Source: Micromonospora sp. WMMD812
Lineage (GTDB): Bacteria > Actinomycetota > Actinomycetes > Mycobacteriales > Micromonosporaceae
Direction: 5' to 3'
Length of the DNA: 64,000 bases
NCBI RefSeq assembly: GCF_027497215.1
Contig: NZ_CP114904.1
Span: 1,922,001-1,986,000, forward strand
The notes beneath the pieces are model-generated. The model was given only the letters and a program-made list of their open reading frames with translations. It did no database searches and had not been told where the DNA came from. Shown piece after piece: positions 1-8,767 of this stretch (positions are counted from its first letter, which is position 1; every line of letters starts with the position of its first letter). Position numbers and translations under genes: made by a program.

Positions 1-1743
1 CTGCCACGACTCGGTGAACCCGTGCCTGGCCTGGGCGCGGTCTCCGACGATGGTGAAGCTCCGGGACGGGCAGCGGAGCAACAGCATCTGCCACTCCGCG
101 TCGGTCAGCTCCTGGGCCTCGTCCACGACGATGTGCGCGAACGGGCCGGCGAGCAGGTCCGGGTCGGCGAGGGGCAGCGCCGACTCGTCGACCAGGGCAT
201 CCTGAAGATCCAGTTGGCGCAGGCTCGACAGCACACCTTCGCCGTCGTCATAGGTGTGGGCCTCGATCAGTTCGTCGACGACCGTGGCCCTGCGCGCGCG
301 TTCGGCGGCGAGCGTGGCCTCGTGCCGACGCTTCCGCTCGGACGCCTCCGCGTCGCCGAGTCGCTGCCGTGCCGCGTCCAGGAGCGGCAGATCGGACACC
401 GTCCAGGCCCGGGCGTCGCCGCGCTGCAGCTTCCGGACCTCGTCCGTGCTGAGCCAGGGGGCGCACTTCCGCAGGTAGGCGGGTACCGACCACAGGTCTC
501 CGACGAGGTCGGCCGCGTCGAGCATCGGCCAGGCACGGTGGAGGGTCGCGCGCAGCTCCCGGTTCCGCTGCAGCGAACCGCGGACCAGGTCCTCCGGCTC
601 GTCGCCGTCGTACTTGTCCACCAGGATCGTGAGCAACTCCTCCCAGACCTCGTCGCGCGCCTCGTTGTGCGGGGTGCCGGGGCCCGGCGCCTCGAATGCC
701 TCGGCCCAGTCGTCGGCGCTCAGCCAGAGGTCGGAGTCGTCGGTGGTGACCGTCATCCCCTTGGCCGGCGGCTCCTCATAGAACCGGACGGCCGCCTCGA
801 TGGCCTTGACCAGGTCCGCGGACGACTTCAGGCGGGCCACCTCCGGGTCGGTCTCCACGGTCGCCGCCGCTCCCTCGGGGACGAGATCCCGCAGGGTGCA
901 GGTCTGCACGTCCTCCTCGCCGAGGCTGGGGAGGACGTCGGCGACGTACGCCAGGTAGGGCTGGTGCGGACCGACGAACAGCACGCCGCCCCTGCGGTGA
1001 CCGAGGCGAGGGTCGGCGTAGAGGAGGTAGGCGGTGCGGTGCAGGGCGACGACGGTCTTCCCCGTGCCCGGACCGCCGTCGACGACGAGCGCGCCGCTCG
1101 ATCCGGCACGGATGATCGCGTCCTGGTCGGCCTGGATCGTGCCGAGCACGTCCCGCATCCGGTTCGACCGGCTGCCGCCCAGACTGGCGATGAAGGCGGA
1201 CTGGTCGTCGAGCGCTGCGGCGTGCCCCTCGAACCCGTCGGGGGTGAACACCTCGTCCCAGTAGTCGGTGATCCGGCCCTGGGTCCAGCGATACCTGCGG
1301 CGGCTCGCCAGACCCATCGGGTTGGCGTGGGTCGCGCCGAAGAACGGCTCGGCCGCGGGAGAGCGCCAGTCGAGCAGCAGCCGACGACCCGCGCTGTCGG
1401 TGAGGCCACGTCGACCGATGTACACGGGCTCGGGGTTGTCCGCGCTGACCATGTGCCCGAGGCACAGGTCCAACCCGAAACGACCCAGGAGGCGCAGGCG
1501 AGCGGTGAGCCGGCGGACCTCCTGGTCCCGGTCCACCGCCCGGCGGCCGGCGCCGCCGGGCGCCCTGCGCTCGGCGTCGAGGCGGGCGGACAGGTCGGCG
1601 GACGCCTGGTCGAGACTCGCCGCCATGGCCGCGAAGTGCCGCTGGTCGCCGGCGATCAGCGCCGGGTCGGCCTTGGCAGAGAGGTGTTCGGGAAGGTCGA
1701 ACACGTCGGCGGTCGGTTCGGCATCTCCGCCCAACCCATTCAT
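1..1743 (-). CDS. helR: HelR/HelD-type RNA polymerase-recycling ATPase (3' end outside window)
   Basis: Superfamily 1 helicase-like ATPase that removes stalled or rifamycin-bound RNA polymerase from DNA. The first 581 codons are present; the gene runs off the left edge without a stop, so it is partial. The start ATG (1743) begins MNGLGGDAEPTADV. An N-terminal coiled-coil-like segment rich in Arg/Glu/Ala (about residues 25-85) precedes the ATPase core. Walker A GGPGTGKT lies at about residue 222 and is preceded by the RSNRMRDVLGTIQADQ segment; Walker B-like VVDEAQEL lies at about residue 538. This arrangement fits HelD-class proteins rather than UvrD/PcrA. A 19-bp inverted repeat resembling the rifamycin-associated element lies 80 bp upstream (1823-1841), which argues for HelR, the rifamycin-resistance subgroup. 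The subgroup call is inference; membership in the HelD family is well supported. Confidence 0.85.
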   Translation of the reverse strand, partial: MNGLGGDAEPTADVFDLPEHLSAKADPALIAGDQRHFAAMAASLDQASADLSARLDAERRAPGGAGRRAVDRDQEVRRLTARLRLLGRFGLDLCLGHMVSADNPEPVYIGRRGLTDSAGRRLLLDWRSPAAEPFFGATHANPMGLASRRRYRWTQGRITDYWDEVFTPDGFEGHAAALDDQSAFIASLGGSRSNRMRDVLGTIQADQDAIIRAGSSGALVVDGGPGTGKTVVALHRTAYLLYADPRLGHRRGGVLFVGPHQPYLAYVADVLPSLGEEDVQTCTLRDLVPEGAAATVETDPEVARLKSSADLVKAIEAAVRFYEEPPAKGMTVTTDDSDLWLSADDWAEAFEAPGPGTPHNEARDEVWEELLTILVDKYDGDEPEDLVRGSLQRNRELRATLHRAWPMLDAADLVGDLWSVPAYLRKCAPWLSTDEVRKLQRGDARAWTVSDLPLLDAARQRLGDAEASERKRRHEATLAAERARRATVVDELIEAHTYDDGEGVLSSLRQLDLQDALVDESALPLADPDLLAGPFAHIVVDEAQELTDAEWQMLLLRCPSRSFTIVGDRAQARHGFTESWQ

Positions 1744-1822
1744 CGTCAAGCCCACACGCACTTCGCAATTCCCCCGATTCCACAGGTTCCTGACCTCGGT
1801 CAGCGATTCTGCGGCACGACCC

Positions 1823-1841
1823 GGGTCTTGCGGCAAGCCCC
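1823..1841 (-). promoter_or_regulatory. Rifamycin-associated element (RAE)-like inverted repeat
   Basis: In the helR direction the site reads GGGGCTTGCCGCAAGACCC: arms GGGnCTTGC / GCAAGnCCC around the centre. It closely resembles the 19-bp RAE known upstream of rifamycin-inducible genes in actinobacteria. A possible -10 box TATACC (minus strand, 1849-1854) lies 7 bp upstream of it. No convincing -35 hexamer is visible. Confidence 0.7.
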
Positions 1842-1993
1842 CCAGTGCGGTATAGCTTGAAAATGGAGGGAGCGGATTCTCCCCCTCCCCTTGATCGTCC
1901 GCTCGACGGACAACCTCCTCGCGAAGCTGGCGGCACGCCGCTCTGGCCGGCCCGCGGTCCGATGGGCACCCCGGGCCGGCCGCCGTCGGACGG

Positions 1994-3349
1994 TCAGCGG
2001 CCGCCCCGGTCGTGCGGCACGGTCACGGTCACCGTGCAGCCGACCGGCCGGCCGATCTCGTCGTGCCCGGCGTACGTCAGCGTGTAGACCCGGTCGCCGC
2101 CGTTGCCGGCTCGCTCCGCCCGCAGTCGCCCGGTGGTGTCCGGCGTGCCGGTGGTGAAGCCGGAGACGTCCGCGGCGTCGCCGCCGGTCACCCCGGTCAG
2201 GGCGAACGCGTGGGGGCCGAGCACCCCGTCGGGCAGGTCGGCCGTCACGGTGACGTCGACCATCTTGTGGTTCGGCGGCCACAGCACCGGCCGGTCCACC
2301 GTGCAGTCCAGCTGGCGGGTCGGCACCGGCTCGGGCAGCGTGGCCACCGCGTGCCCGATCGTCGCGGTGAGCCGGCCGCCGGCCTCGTAGTACATGTGCG
2401 CGGTGCGGCCGTCGAAGTAGAACGTCGGCGCTGCCGAGCGGCCGAGGTCCGGTGCGACGTCCATCGAGTCGTGGACGACGCCGAGGTGGATCTCCTGGTC
2501 GAAGTTCTCGCCGACGTCCACCGCGTGCATGTTGCCGTCGGCGGCGTGGAAGATCACCAGGTTGCGCTCCTGCCAGCGCAGGAAGAACGGGCCGGAGGCG
2601 TTCGGGGCCTCGCTGCCCTGCGGGGTGACCAGCGGCTGCGGCTGGATGGTCCAGGTCCGTGCGTCCGGGGAGACCGCCCAGCGGATCCGCCGCGACACCG
2701 GCCCGGTCGGCCCGGGCGGCGCCGCCGTCGGATTGTCCATGAACACCATGAGGTAGCGGCTGCCCAGCCGGGGCACCGCCTGCTCGAAGACCCGGGCGTA
2801 CGAGGTCTCCCCGCCGGTGCTGGCGTCCCGGCTCACCGCCGTGCCGCCGTAGTCGAAGTGGATGCCGTCCTCGGAGGTGGCGTACCGGGTGATCGAGTTC
2901 TCGCCGTGGAAGTAGAGGAAGAGCTTGCGCTCGCCCTCGATCCAGACCGCGTGCGGCGAGGAGACGTGGCTGACCGTCGAGTAGTGCGGCAGCCAGGTGT
3001 TGCTGATCAGCGGGTTGGCCGCGTACTCGGTCCACGGGCCGTCGATCGAGTCGGCGTACGCCAGGGCGATCCCGCCGGGCCGCTCGTGCGGCGCGTAGTA
3101 CAGGTAGTAGGCGCCGAGCGGGTTCGGGAAGTAGTCGGCGGCCCGGATGACGCTCGGGAAGATGAACTCGTTGGTCGGGTTGTAGTCGAGGTCGGCCTTG
3201 TCGAACGCGGTGCCCACGTAGCTGAACCGGGGGAAGCCGGTCCCCGGGTCGTCGGCGGCCGCGGGGGCGCCGGCGGCGGCGGTGACCAGCAGACCGACTC
3301 CGACCGCGGCGGCGGCGCGGCGCGGCGGTGACACACGTGCTCTCGTCAT
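1994..3349 (-). CDS. Secreted five-bladed beta-propeller glycosidase-like protein (GH43/GH117-like)
   Basis: 451 aa. The start is the ATG at 3349, giving MTRARVSPPRRAAAAV, a basic and hydrophobic signal peptide cut near AAADDP. An upstream in-frame start would add 21 residues before the signal and is unlikely. Residues about 35-340 show propeller-type repeats (YYLYYAPHERPGGIALAYADSIDGPW, HVSSPHAVW, SGPFFLRW, AAPTFYFDG, AHMYYE) typical of the GH43/GH32/GH117 fold. The C-terminal 100 residues contain LWPPNHKM and a beta-sandwich ending in GCTVTVTVP, a bacterial surface-adhesin-like module. It is divergent from the LacI gene at 3817, and three shared operator-like palindromes lie between them, so it probably degrades the glycan whose sugar the neighbouring operon imports. 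The substrate cannot be read from the sequence. Confidence 0.7.
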   Translation of the reverse strand: MTRARVSPPRRAAAAVGVGLLVTAAAGAPAAADDPGTGFPRFSYVGTAFDKADLDYNPTNEFIFPSVIRAADYFPNPLGAYYLYYAPHERPGGIALAYADSIDGPWTEYAANPLISNTWLPHYSTVSHVSSPHAVWIEGERKLFLYFHGENSITRYATSEDGIHFDYGGTAVSRDASTGGETSYARVFEQAVPRLGSRYLMVFMDNPTAAPPGPTGPVSRRIRWAVSPDARTWTIQPQPLVTPQGSEAPNASGPFFLRWQERNLVIFHAADGNMHAVDVGENFDQEIHLGVVHDSMDVAPDLGRSAAPTFYFDGRTAHMYYEAGGRLTATIGHAVATLPEPVPTRQLDCTVDRPVLWPPNHKMVDVTVTADLPDGVLGPHAFALTGVTGGDAADVSGFTTGTPDTTGRLRAERAGNGGDRVYTLTYAGHDEIGRPVGCTVTVTVPHDRGGR

Positions 3350-3559
3350 GCGTCTTCCTGTTCTCGGGACGGGATCGGACGCCCGGGCGGTGCGGTACGG
3401 CCGGCCGGGCACGCGCCGGCGTGGATCGTGGACGCGGGCCGGACCGGCGACAGTGGACGGTCCGGGCGGACCCGGTCACGAACCCGGGGCAGGCGGCGGT
3501 GACGCTCGGTGAGGTGGGTACGACGGCGGCGGGCCGGAGCGTGGCCGCACCGGCGCTGC

Positions 3560-3571
3560 TAATACGTATTA
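3560..3571. promoter_or_regulatory. LacI-type operator O1 (TAATACGTATTA)
   Basis: Perfect 12-bp palindrome with the central CG typical of LacI-family operators, 211 bp upstream of the beta-propeller glycosidase gene. Two near-identical copies lie at 3684 and 3784. Likely bound by the regulator encoded at 3817 (inference). Confidence 0.75.
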
Positions 3572-3683
3572 CCATCCATCTTTCTCGAATGCTGCTCGCT
3601 GCCGGGCACGCCTGTCAAGAGCTCCGGCCGAATCCGATGGCGATGCAGGCGCTGAGCGGCCGCACAGCGGTAGCCCTTCCGGC

Positions 3684-3695
3684 TAATACGCATTA
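3684..3695. promoter_or_regulatory. LacI-type operator O2 (TAATACGCATTA)
   Basis: One base different from O1, centre about 124 bp from O1 and 100 bp from O3. It sits in the middle of the 467-bp divergent intergenic region (3350-3816), so repression by looping between sites is possible. Confidence 0.7.
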
Positions 3696-3783
3696 CTCCA
3701 GCGAGTTCATCGCCAGGAAATCTGTGTTCACCCCCTTGACACCGACCGGGTCGGGCGGCCAGGCTCCTCCCTACACCGAGCGC

Positions 3784-3795
3784 TAATGCGTATTA
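3784..3795. promoter_or_regulatory. LacI-type operator O3 (TAATGCGTATTA)
   Basis: Flanked by GC on both sides, giving a 16-bp GC-extended palindrome. It lies 21 bp before the LacI start codon, overlapping the probable transcript start, and so would autoregulate the lacI-led operon. The rest of the 3350-3816 gap holds no other gene. Confidence 0.75.
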
Positions 3796-3816
3796 GCGCC
3801 GCCGGAAGGACCCCCC

Positions 3817-4863
3817 GTGACCGCAATCCCCCGACGTGTCACTCAGCGTGACATCGCCCGGCTGGCCGGCGTGAGCCAGGCGACCGTGTCCCTGGTGCTC
3901 AACAACCGGGCCGACGCCGACGTGCGGATCGCGCCGGAGACCCGGGACCGGGTGCTGCGGGTGATCGCCGAGACCGGCTACGCCGCCGACCCCGTCGCCC
4001 GCCGGCTCGCCGCCCGCTTCAACCGGATCATCGGCGTCTTCACCTACGAGCCCGCCTTTCCCAGCGGCAGTCGGGACTTCTTCCACCCCTTCCTGCTCGG
4101 CATCGAGGAGTACGCCGAGCGGGTCGGCTGCGACCTGTTGCTGTTCACCAGCGCGCCGGTCGTCGACGGCCGGCGCCGGATCTTCCACCAGGACAACCGG
4201 CTGCGCCTGGCCGACGGCTGCCTCCTGCTCGGACGGGAGATCGACGGCGCGGAGCTGCACCGGCTCAACCGCGACGGCTACCCGTACGTCGCGGTGGGCC
4301 GGCGGGACGACGCCGGCGGGCCGGTGCCGTACGTCGGGGCCGACTACGCCACCGCGGTGGGCCAGCTCGTCGAGCGGGCGCTCGCCCACGGCCACCGCCG
4401 GCTGACGTACCTGAGCATGGGCACCACCGCGGAGTCCTCGGAGGACCGGCGGCGCGGATACGTCGCGGCCGCGACCACCGCGGAGAGCGCCCGCCACCGA
4501 CCGGCCGCCGCCGACGACGCCGACGCGGTCCTCGACGACCTGCTGGCCGACCGCAGCACCGTCGCCTTCGTGGAGGACTTCGCCACGGCGGTAGCGGTGG
4601 AGCGGGCCGCCCGCCGGCGGGGACTGACCGTGCCCGGCGACCTGTCGCTGCTGACCCTGGGCGACCCGACGGTCCCCGTCCCGACCGACCTCGCCTTCAC
4701 CGGCTTCCACATCCCCCGCGAGGAGATGGGCCGGCAGGCGGTCGAGGTGCTCACCCACGTCATCGACGGCAGCGCCAGCGGCGTCCAGCAGCGGTTGCTG
4801 CCCTGCGAACTCGTCGAGGGCGACACCCTCGGCGCCCCCGAACCGGCGGTCGGCCGCCGCTGA
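3817..4863 (+). CDS. LacI-family transcriptional regulator
   Basis: 348 aa, GTG start with GGAAGGA 7 nt upstream. The N-terminal helix-turn-helix is at residues 9-30 (TQRDIARLAGVSQATVSLVLNN), followed by the hinge helix PVARRLAARF and a periplasmic-binding-protein-like effector domain (FNRIIGVFTYEP... to GFHIPREEMGRQAVEVL). It is the first gene of a co-directional run that continues with an FAD oxidoreductase, ABC importer, ROK kinase and NanE-like epimerase. Three TAATRCGYATTA palindromes in the upstream gap are its likely operators and would control both the operon and the divergent secreted glycosidase. The inducer is unknown; ManNAc, or the sugar released by the glycosidase, is a guess from context. 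Confidence 0.9.
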   Translation: MTAIPRRVTQRDIARLAGVSQATVSLVLNNRADADVRIAPETRDRVLRVIAETGYAADPVARRLAARFNRIIGVFTYEPAFPSGSRDFFHPFLLGIEEYAERVGCDLLLFTSAPVVDGRRRIFHQDNRLRLADGCLLLGREIDGAELHRLNRDGYPYVAVGRRDDAGGPVPYVGADYATAVGQLVERALAHGHRRLTYLSMGTTAESSEDRRRGYVAAATTAESARHRPAAADDADAVLDDLLADRSTVAFVEDFATAVAVERAARRRGLTVPGDLSLLTLGDPTVPVPTDLAFTGFHIPREEMGRQAVEVLTHVIDGSASGVQQRLLPCELVEGDTLGAPEPAVGRR

Positions 4864-4893
4864 GCGGCGACCGCGCAACACGGAAGGAAGCAA

Positions 4894-6498
4894 GTGGCAC
4901 AGATGCGTGCGGACGTCCTCGTCGTGGGTGGCGGGCTGGGCGGCGTCGCGGCGGCCCTCGCCGCCGCCCGCGCCGGCCGGTCCGTCATCCTGACCGAGGA
5001 GTTCGACTGGCTCGGCGGGCAGCTCACCAGCCAGGCGGTCCCGCCGGACGAGCACTCCTGGATCGAGCAGTTCGGGGCCACCGCGAGCTACCGGGAGCTG
5101 CGCGACGGGATCCGCGACTACTACCGCCGGAACTACCCGCTCACCGAACGGTCCCGCGCCTGGAGCGACCTCAACCCCGGCGCCGGCTGGGTCAGCCGAC
5201 TCTGCCACGAGCCGCGGGTCGCCGTCGCCGTCCTCGAGGGCCTGCTCGCGCCGTACCGGGGCTCCGGCCGGCTCACCGTGCTCCAGCCGTACCGGCCGGT
5301 GGCCGTGGACATGGACGGGGACCGGGTGGTCGGGGTGATCGTGGCGCACCGCGACCGGGACGAGCGGATCGACCTCACCGCCCCGTACGTGCTGGACGCG
5401 ACCGAGGCCGGCGACCTGCTGCCGCTGTCCGGCACCGAGTACGTCACCGGGTTCGAGTCGCAGGCCCAGACCGGTGAGCCCAGCGCGCCCGCCGAGGCGC
5501 AGCCGATGAACATGCAGGCCGTCTCGGTCTGCTTCGCCATCGACCACGTCGACGGCGACCACACCATCGACCGGCCGGCCGGGTACGACTTCTGGCGCGA
5601 CTACAAGCCGGACTTCTGGGGCGACCGGCTGCTCTCCTGGCGGTCCCCGCACCCGCGCACCCTGGAGATCGTCGAGCGCAGCTTCACCCCCAACCCGGAC
5701 GACGACCCGCTCACGGTCAACGCCGACCAGCGGCTCAACCCCGGCGACGGCAACCTGTGGACGTTCCGGCGCATCGCCGCCCGGCGCAACTTCACCGACG
5801 GCGCGTACGGCAGCGACATCACCCTGGTCAACTGGCCGATGATCGACTACTTCGAGGGCCCGGTCATCGACGTGCCGAACGCGTCGTGGCACCTGACCAA
5901 GGCGCGCGAGCTGTCCTACTCCGTCCTGTACTGGCTGCAGACCGAGGCGCCCCGGCCGGACGGTGGCACCGGGTTCCCCGGGCTGCGGCTGCGCGGCGAC
6001 GTGACCGGCAGCCGGGACGGGCTGGCCCAGGCGCCGTACATCCGGGAGTCGCGCCGCATCCGCGCCGAGTACACCGTGGTGGAGCAGGACCTGTCGCTGG
6101 CCGTGCGCGGCGCGCACGGCGCGGTGCGGTACCCGGACTCCGTCGGGGTGGGGATGTACCGGATCGACCTGCACCCCTCCACCGGCGGCGACAACTACAT
6201 CGACGTCGGCTCCTGCCCGTTCGAGATCCCGCTCGGCGCGCTGATCCCGCAGCGGGTGGAGAACCTGCTGCCCGCCGGCAAGAACATCGGCACCACGCAC
6301 GTCACCAACGGCAGCTACCGGCTGCACCCGGTCGAGTGGAACGTCGGCGAGGTCGCCGGCCTACTCGCCGACTTCTGTCTGGCGCGGGGCGAGTCCCCGC
6401 GCGCGGTCCGCGGCACCCCCAGCCTGCTGACCGAGTTCCAGGACCGTATCTCGTCGGCCGGCGTGGAGCTGCGCTGGCCGACGATCGCGGGCTACTGA
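4894..6498 (+). CDS. FAD-dependent oxidoreductase (FAD_oxidored family)
   Basis: 534 aa, GTG start with AAGGAAG upstream, 30 bp after the LacI stop. The N-terminal dinucleotide-binding motif VLVVGGGLGGVAAALAAARAG (about residues 8-28) is followed by the acidic ribose-binding region TEEFDWLGGQLTSQ. LDATEAGDLLP, about residue 170, is the second FAD-contacting segment, and the C-terminal NLLPAGKNIGTTHVTNGSYRLHPVEWNVGE closes the FAD domain. This pattern is typical of the FAD_oxidored group often found in carbohydrate operons, where the substrate is usually unknown. No signal peptide, so cytoplasmic. Its position between regulator and importer implies that the imported sugar or a derivative is oxidised. 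No standard sialic-acid or ManNAc pathway uses such an enzyme. Confidence 0.8.
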   Translation: MAQMRADVLVVGGGLGGVAAALAAARAGRSVILTEEFDWLGGQLTSQAVPPDEHSWIEQFGATASYRELRDGIRDYYRRNYPLTERSRAWSDLNPGAGWVSRLCHEPRVAVAVLEGLLAPYRGSGRLTVLQPYRPVAVDMDGDRVVGVIVAHRDRDERIDLTAPYVLDATEAGDLLPLSGTEYVTGFESQAQTGEPSAPAEAQPMNMQAVSVCFAIDHVDGDHTIDRPAGYDFWRDYKPDFWGDRLLSWRSPHPRTLEIVERSFTPNPDDDPLTVNADQRLNPGDGNLWTFRRIAARRNFTDGAYGSDITLVNWPMIDYFEGPVIDVPNASWHLTKARELSYSVLYWLQTEAPRPDGGTGFPGLRLRGDVTGSRDGLAQAPYIRESRRIRAEYTVVEQDLSLAVRGAHGAVRYPDSVGVGMYRIDLHPSTGGDNYIDVGSCPFEIPLGALIPQRVENLLPAGKNIGTTHVTNGSYRLHPVEWNVGEVAGLLADFCLARGESPRAVRGTPSLLTEFQDRISSAGVELRWPTIAGY

Positions 6499-6517
6499 GA
6501 CAACCCCCGGTGAGGAG

Positions 6518-7807
6518 ATGATTGTGAAGACAGGAAAGGGTTTTCGGGTCGCCGCCGCGGCGCTGGCCGGTGTCCTCGCGCTGTCCGCCTGTGGCGGTGG
6601 CGACGACGGGGCGTCGGACGGCCCGGCCAGTCTGCGGATGACGGTCTGGTCCGCCAACGAGGCGCACCTGAAGCTGTTCAACGAGATCGCCGACGAGTAT
6701 CGCAAGAGCCACCCGGACGTCAGCGCCATCACCTTCGACCCGCTGCCGTTCGAGAACTACACCACCACCCTGACCACCCAGATCGCCGGCGGCAACGCCC
6801 CCGACCTGGCGTGGGTGTTCGAGAACTCGGCCCCCGACTTCGTCGCCTCCGGCGCGCTGCTGCCGCTCGACGACACGCTCAAGAAGGCCGAGGGCTACCA
6901 GTACGACGACCTCTCCCCCGCCACCCTCAAGCTCTGGCAGGACGGCGGCAAGCTCTACGCGTACCCCTTCTCCACCTCGCCGTTCGGCGTCTTCGTCAAC
7001 ACCGACCTGCTCAAGAAGGCCGGGCAGAAGACCCCGGCCGAGCTGATCGCCGCCGGCCAGTGGACCTGGGACACCGCGCTCGCCACGGCCGCGGCCGCCG
7101 CCAAGGCGAGCGGCAAGGCCGGCATGGTGATCCGGGACTTCGACTACAAGGGCTGGGACAACCTGTCCACCTTCTGGACCGGCTGGGGCGCCCAGGCGTG
7201 GAGTCAGGACGGGAAGTCCTGCGGCTTCGCCGCCCCGGAGATGGTCGACGCCATGACCACCCTGCACAAGGCGATCTTCACGGACAAGGCCCTGCCCGGC
7301 CCGGGCACCACGGCGGACTTCTTCGCCGGGGACGCGGCCATGACGGTCACCCAGATCTCCCGCGCCTCGCTGCTCAAGGACGACGGCTTCGCCTGGGACC
7401 TCGTCCCGCTGCCCGCCGGGCCGAAGGGCAACTACGCGGTGGTCGGCCAGGCCGGCGTCGGGGTGTTCAAGAAGAGCAAGCACGCGGACGCGGCGGCGGA
7501 CTTCCTCGCCTTCCTCACCAACCCCACCAACTCGGCGAAGCTCGCCCAGTTCTTCCCGCCGCCGCGGCAGTCCCAGCTGACCGCGGAGACCCTCGCCAAG
7601 ACCAACCCGAAGCTCAAGCCCGAGCAGTTGCAGAAGGTGGTCATCGACGGCATCACCAGCGGCGTGGTGAAGCCCAGCCACGCCGGGCAGGCCGAGCTGA
7701 GCCAGCAGGTCCGCGCGGGCCTCGACCCGCTGTGGAAGCCCGACGCGGACGTGAAGGCCGTCCTCGACGGCGTCTGCGCCAAGATCCAGCCGATGCTGGC
7801 GAAGTAG
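6518..7807 (+). CDS. ABC sugar transporter substrate-binding lipoprotein
   Basis: 429 aa. Lipoprotein signal with lipobox LSAC (Cys about residue 25) followed by a GGGDDGASDG linker. The body is an extracellular solute-binding protein family 1 fold (MTVWSANEAHLKLFNEIADEYRKSHPDV; GGNAPDLAWVF; YPFSTSPFGVFVNTDLLKKAG; FFPPPRQSQL). GGAG lies just before the ATG. The two permease genes follow directly and no ATPase gene is present; such importers usually share an MsiK-type ATPase encoded elsewhere. It probably binds a mono- or oligosaccharide, perhaps an amino sugar given the NanE-like gene downstream. Confidence 0.9.
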   Translation: MIVKTGKGFRVAAAALAGVLALSACGGGDDGASDGPASLRMTVWSANEAHLKLFNEIADEYRKSHPDVSAITFDPLPFENYTTTLTTQIAGGNAPDLAWVFENSAPDFVASGALLPLDDTLKKAEGYQYDDLSPATLKLWQDGGKLYAYPFSTSPFGVFVNTDLLKKAGQKTPAELIAAGQWTWDTALATAAAAAKASGKAGMVIRDFDYKGWDNLSTFWTGWGAQAWSQDGKSCGFAAPEMVDAMTTLHKAIFTDKALPGPGTTADFFAGDAAMTVTQISRASLLKDDGFAWDLVPLPAGPKGNYAVVGQAGVGVFKKSKHADAAADFLAFLTNPTNSAKLAQFFPPPRQSQLTAETLAKTNPKLKPEQLQKVVIDGITSGVVKPSHAGQAELSQQVRAGLDPLWKPDADVKAVLDGVCAKIQPMLAK

Positions 7808-7819
7808 GGCAGCCGGATC

Positions 7820-8767
7820 ATGTCCCAGACGGACACCAGGGTGGGCGAGGCGCAGGCCCCGCCCGCCCTGGGCCGCTCCCGGCCCTACTGGACCAGCCGC
7901 CGCCGCGACCACCTCGCCGGTTACCTGTTCATCGCCCCACAACTGCTCGGCAGCCTGGTCTTCGTGATCCTGCCGCTGGTGCTGGTCGTCTGGTACAGCC
8001 TGCACGAGTGGAACGTGCTCGCCGGCACGTTCGACTTCGTGGGCGCCGACAACTACAGCGCCCTCGCCGACGATTCCAACCTCGGGTCGGTGCTGCGGGC
8101 CACCGGGCTCTTCTCGGTGGGCCTCGTGGTGTTCAACCTCGGCCTGGCGCTGCTGCTCGCCGTGCTGCTCAACCAGCGGCTGCGCGGCACCATCGTCTTC
8201 CGCACCCTGTTCTTCTCGCCCGTCGTCGTCTCCCTGGTGGCGTGGACGATCGTGTGGGGCTTCCTGTTGCAGGACAACGGCGGCATCAACGGCCTGCTCG
8301 ACACGATCGGCGTGGACGGGCCGAACTGGCTGCGCGGCGAGGGCACCGCCATGCTCTCGGTGATCGTGGTGCAGGTCTTCAAGAACGTCGGCCTGAACAT
8401 GGTGCTGTTCCTGGCCGCCCTGCAGGGCGTGCCGGCCGAGCTGTACGAGGCCGCCGAGGTCGACGGGGCGAGCCGGATGCGCCAGTTCTGGCGGATCACC
8501 GTGCCGCTGATCAGCCCGACCATCCTGCTCACCTCGATCATCACCGTGGTCGGGTCGCTGCAGGTGTTCGCGCAGATCGCGGTGCTCACCCAGGGCGGGC
8601 CGGGCACCTCCACCACGGTGCTCGTCTACTACCTGTACCAGCAGGCGTTCCAGTTCCATCACTTCGGCTACGGCGCGACCCTGTCGATCGTGCTCTTCGG
8701 CATCGTCCTCGCGCTGACCGTGCTGCAGTGGCAGATGCGCAAGAGATGGGTCTTCCATGAGTCGTGA
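7820..8767 (+). CDS. ABC sugar transporter permease, MalF type
   Basis: 315 aa, six predicted membrane spans (first LAGYLFIAPQLLGSLVFVILPLVLVVW). The coupling EAA loop is visible as ELYEAAEVDGASRMRQFWRITVPLI. It sits 12 bp after the binding-protein gene and overlaps the next permease by 11 bp, so it is translated with it. Forms the inner-membrane channel with the 8757 product. Confidence 0.93.
   Translation: MSQTDTRVGEAQAPPALGRSRPYWTSRRRDHLAGYLFIAPQLLGSLVFVILPLVLVVWYSLHEWNVLAGTFDFVGADNYSALADDSNLGSVLRATGLFSVGLVVFNLGLALLLAVLLNQRLRGTIVFRTLFFSPVVVSLVAWTIVWGFLLQDNGGINGLLDTIGVDGPNWLRGEGTAMLSVIVVQVFKNVGLNMVLFLAALQGVPAELYEAAEVDGASRMRQFWRITVPLISPTILLTSIITVVGSLQVFAQIAVLTQGGPGTSTTVLVYYLYQQAFQFHHFGYGATLSIVLFGIVLALTVLQWQMRKRWVFHES

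Noticed and set aside
22..1860. 612-codon open frame on the plus strand opposite helR
   Set aside because: Antisense shadow of the high-GC helR gene; low-complexity Arg/Gly/Val/Leu composition, no motif and no RBS, whereas the minus strand encodes clear Walker motifs.
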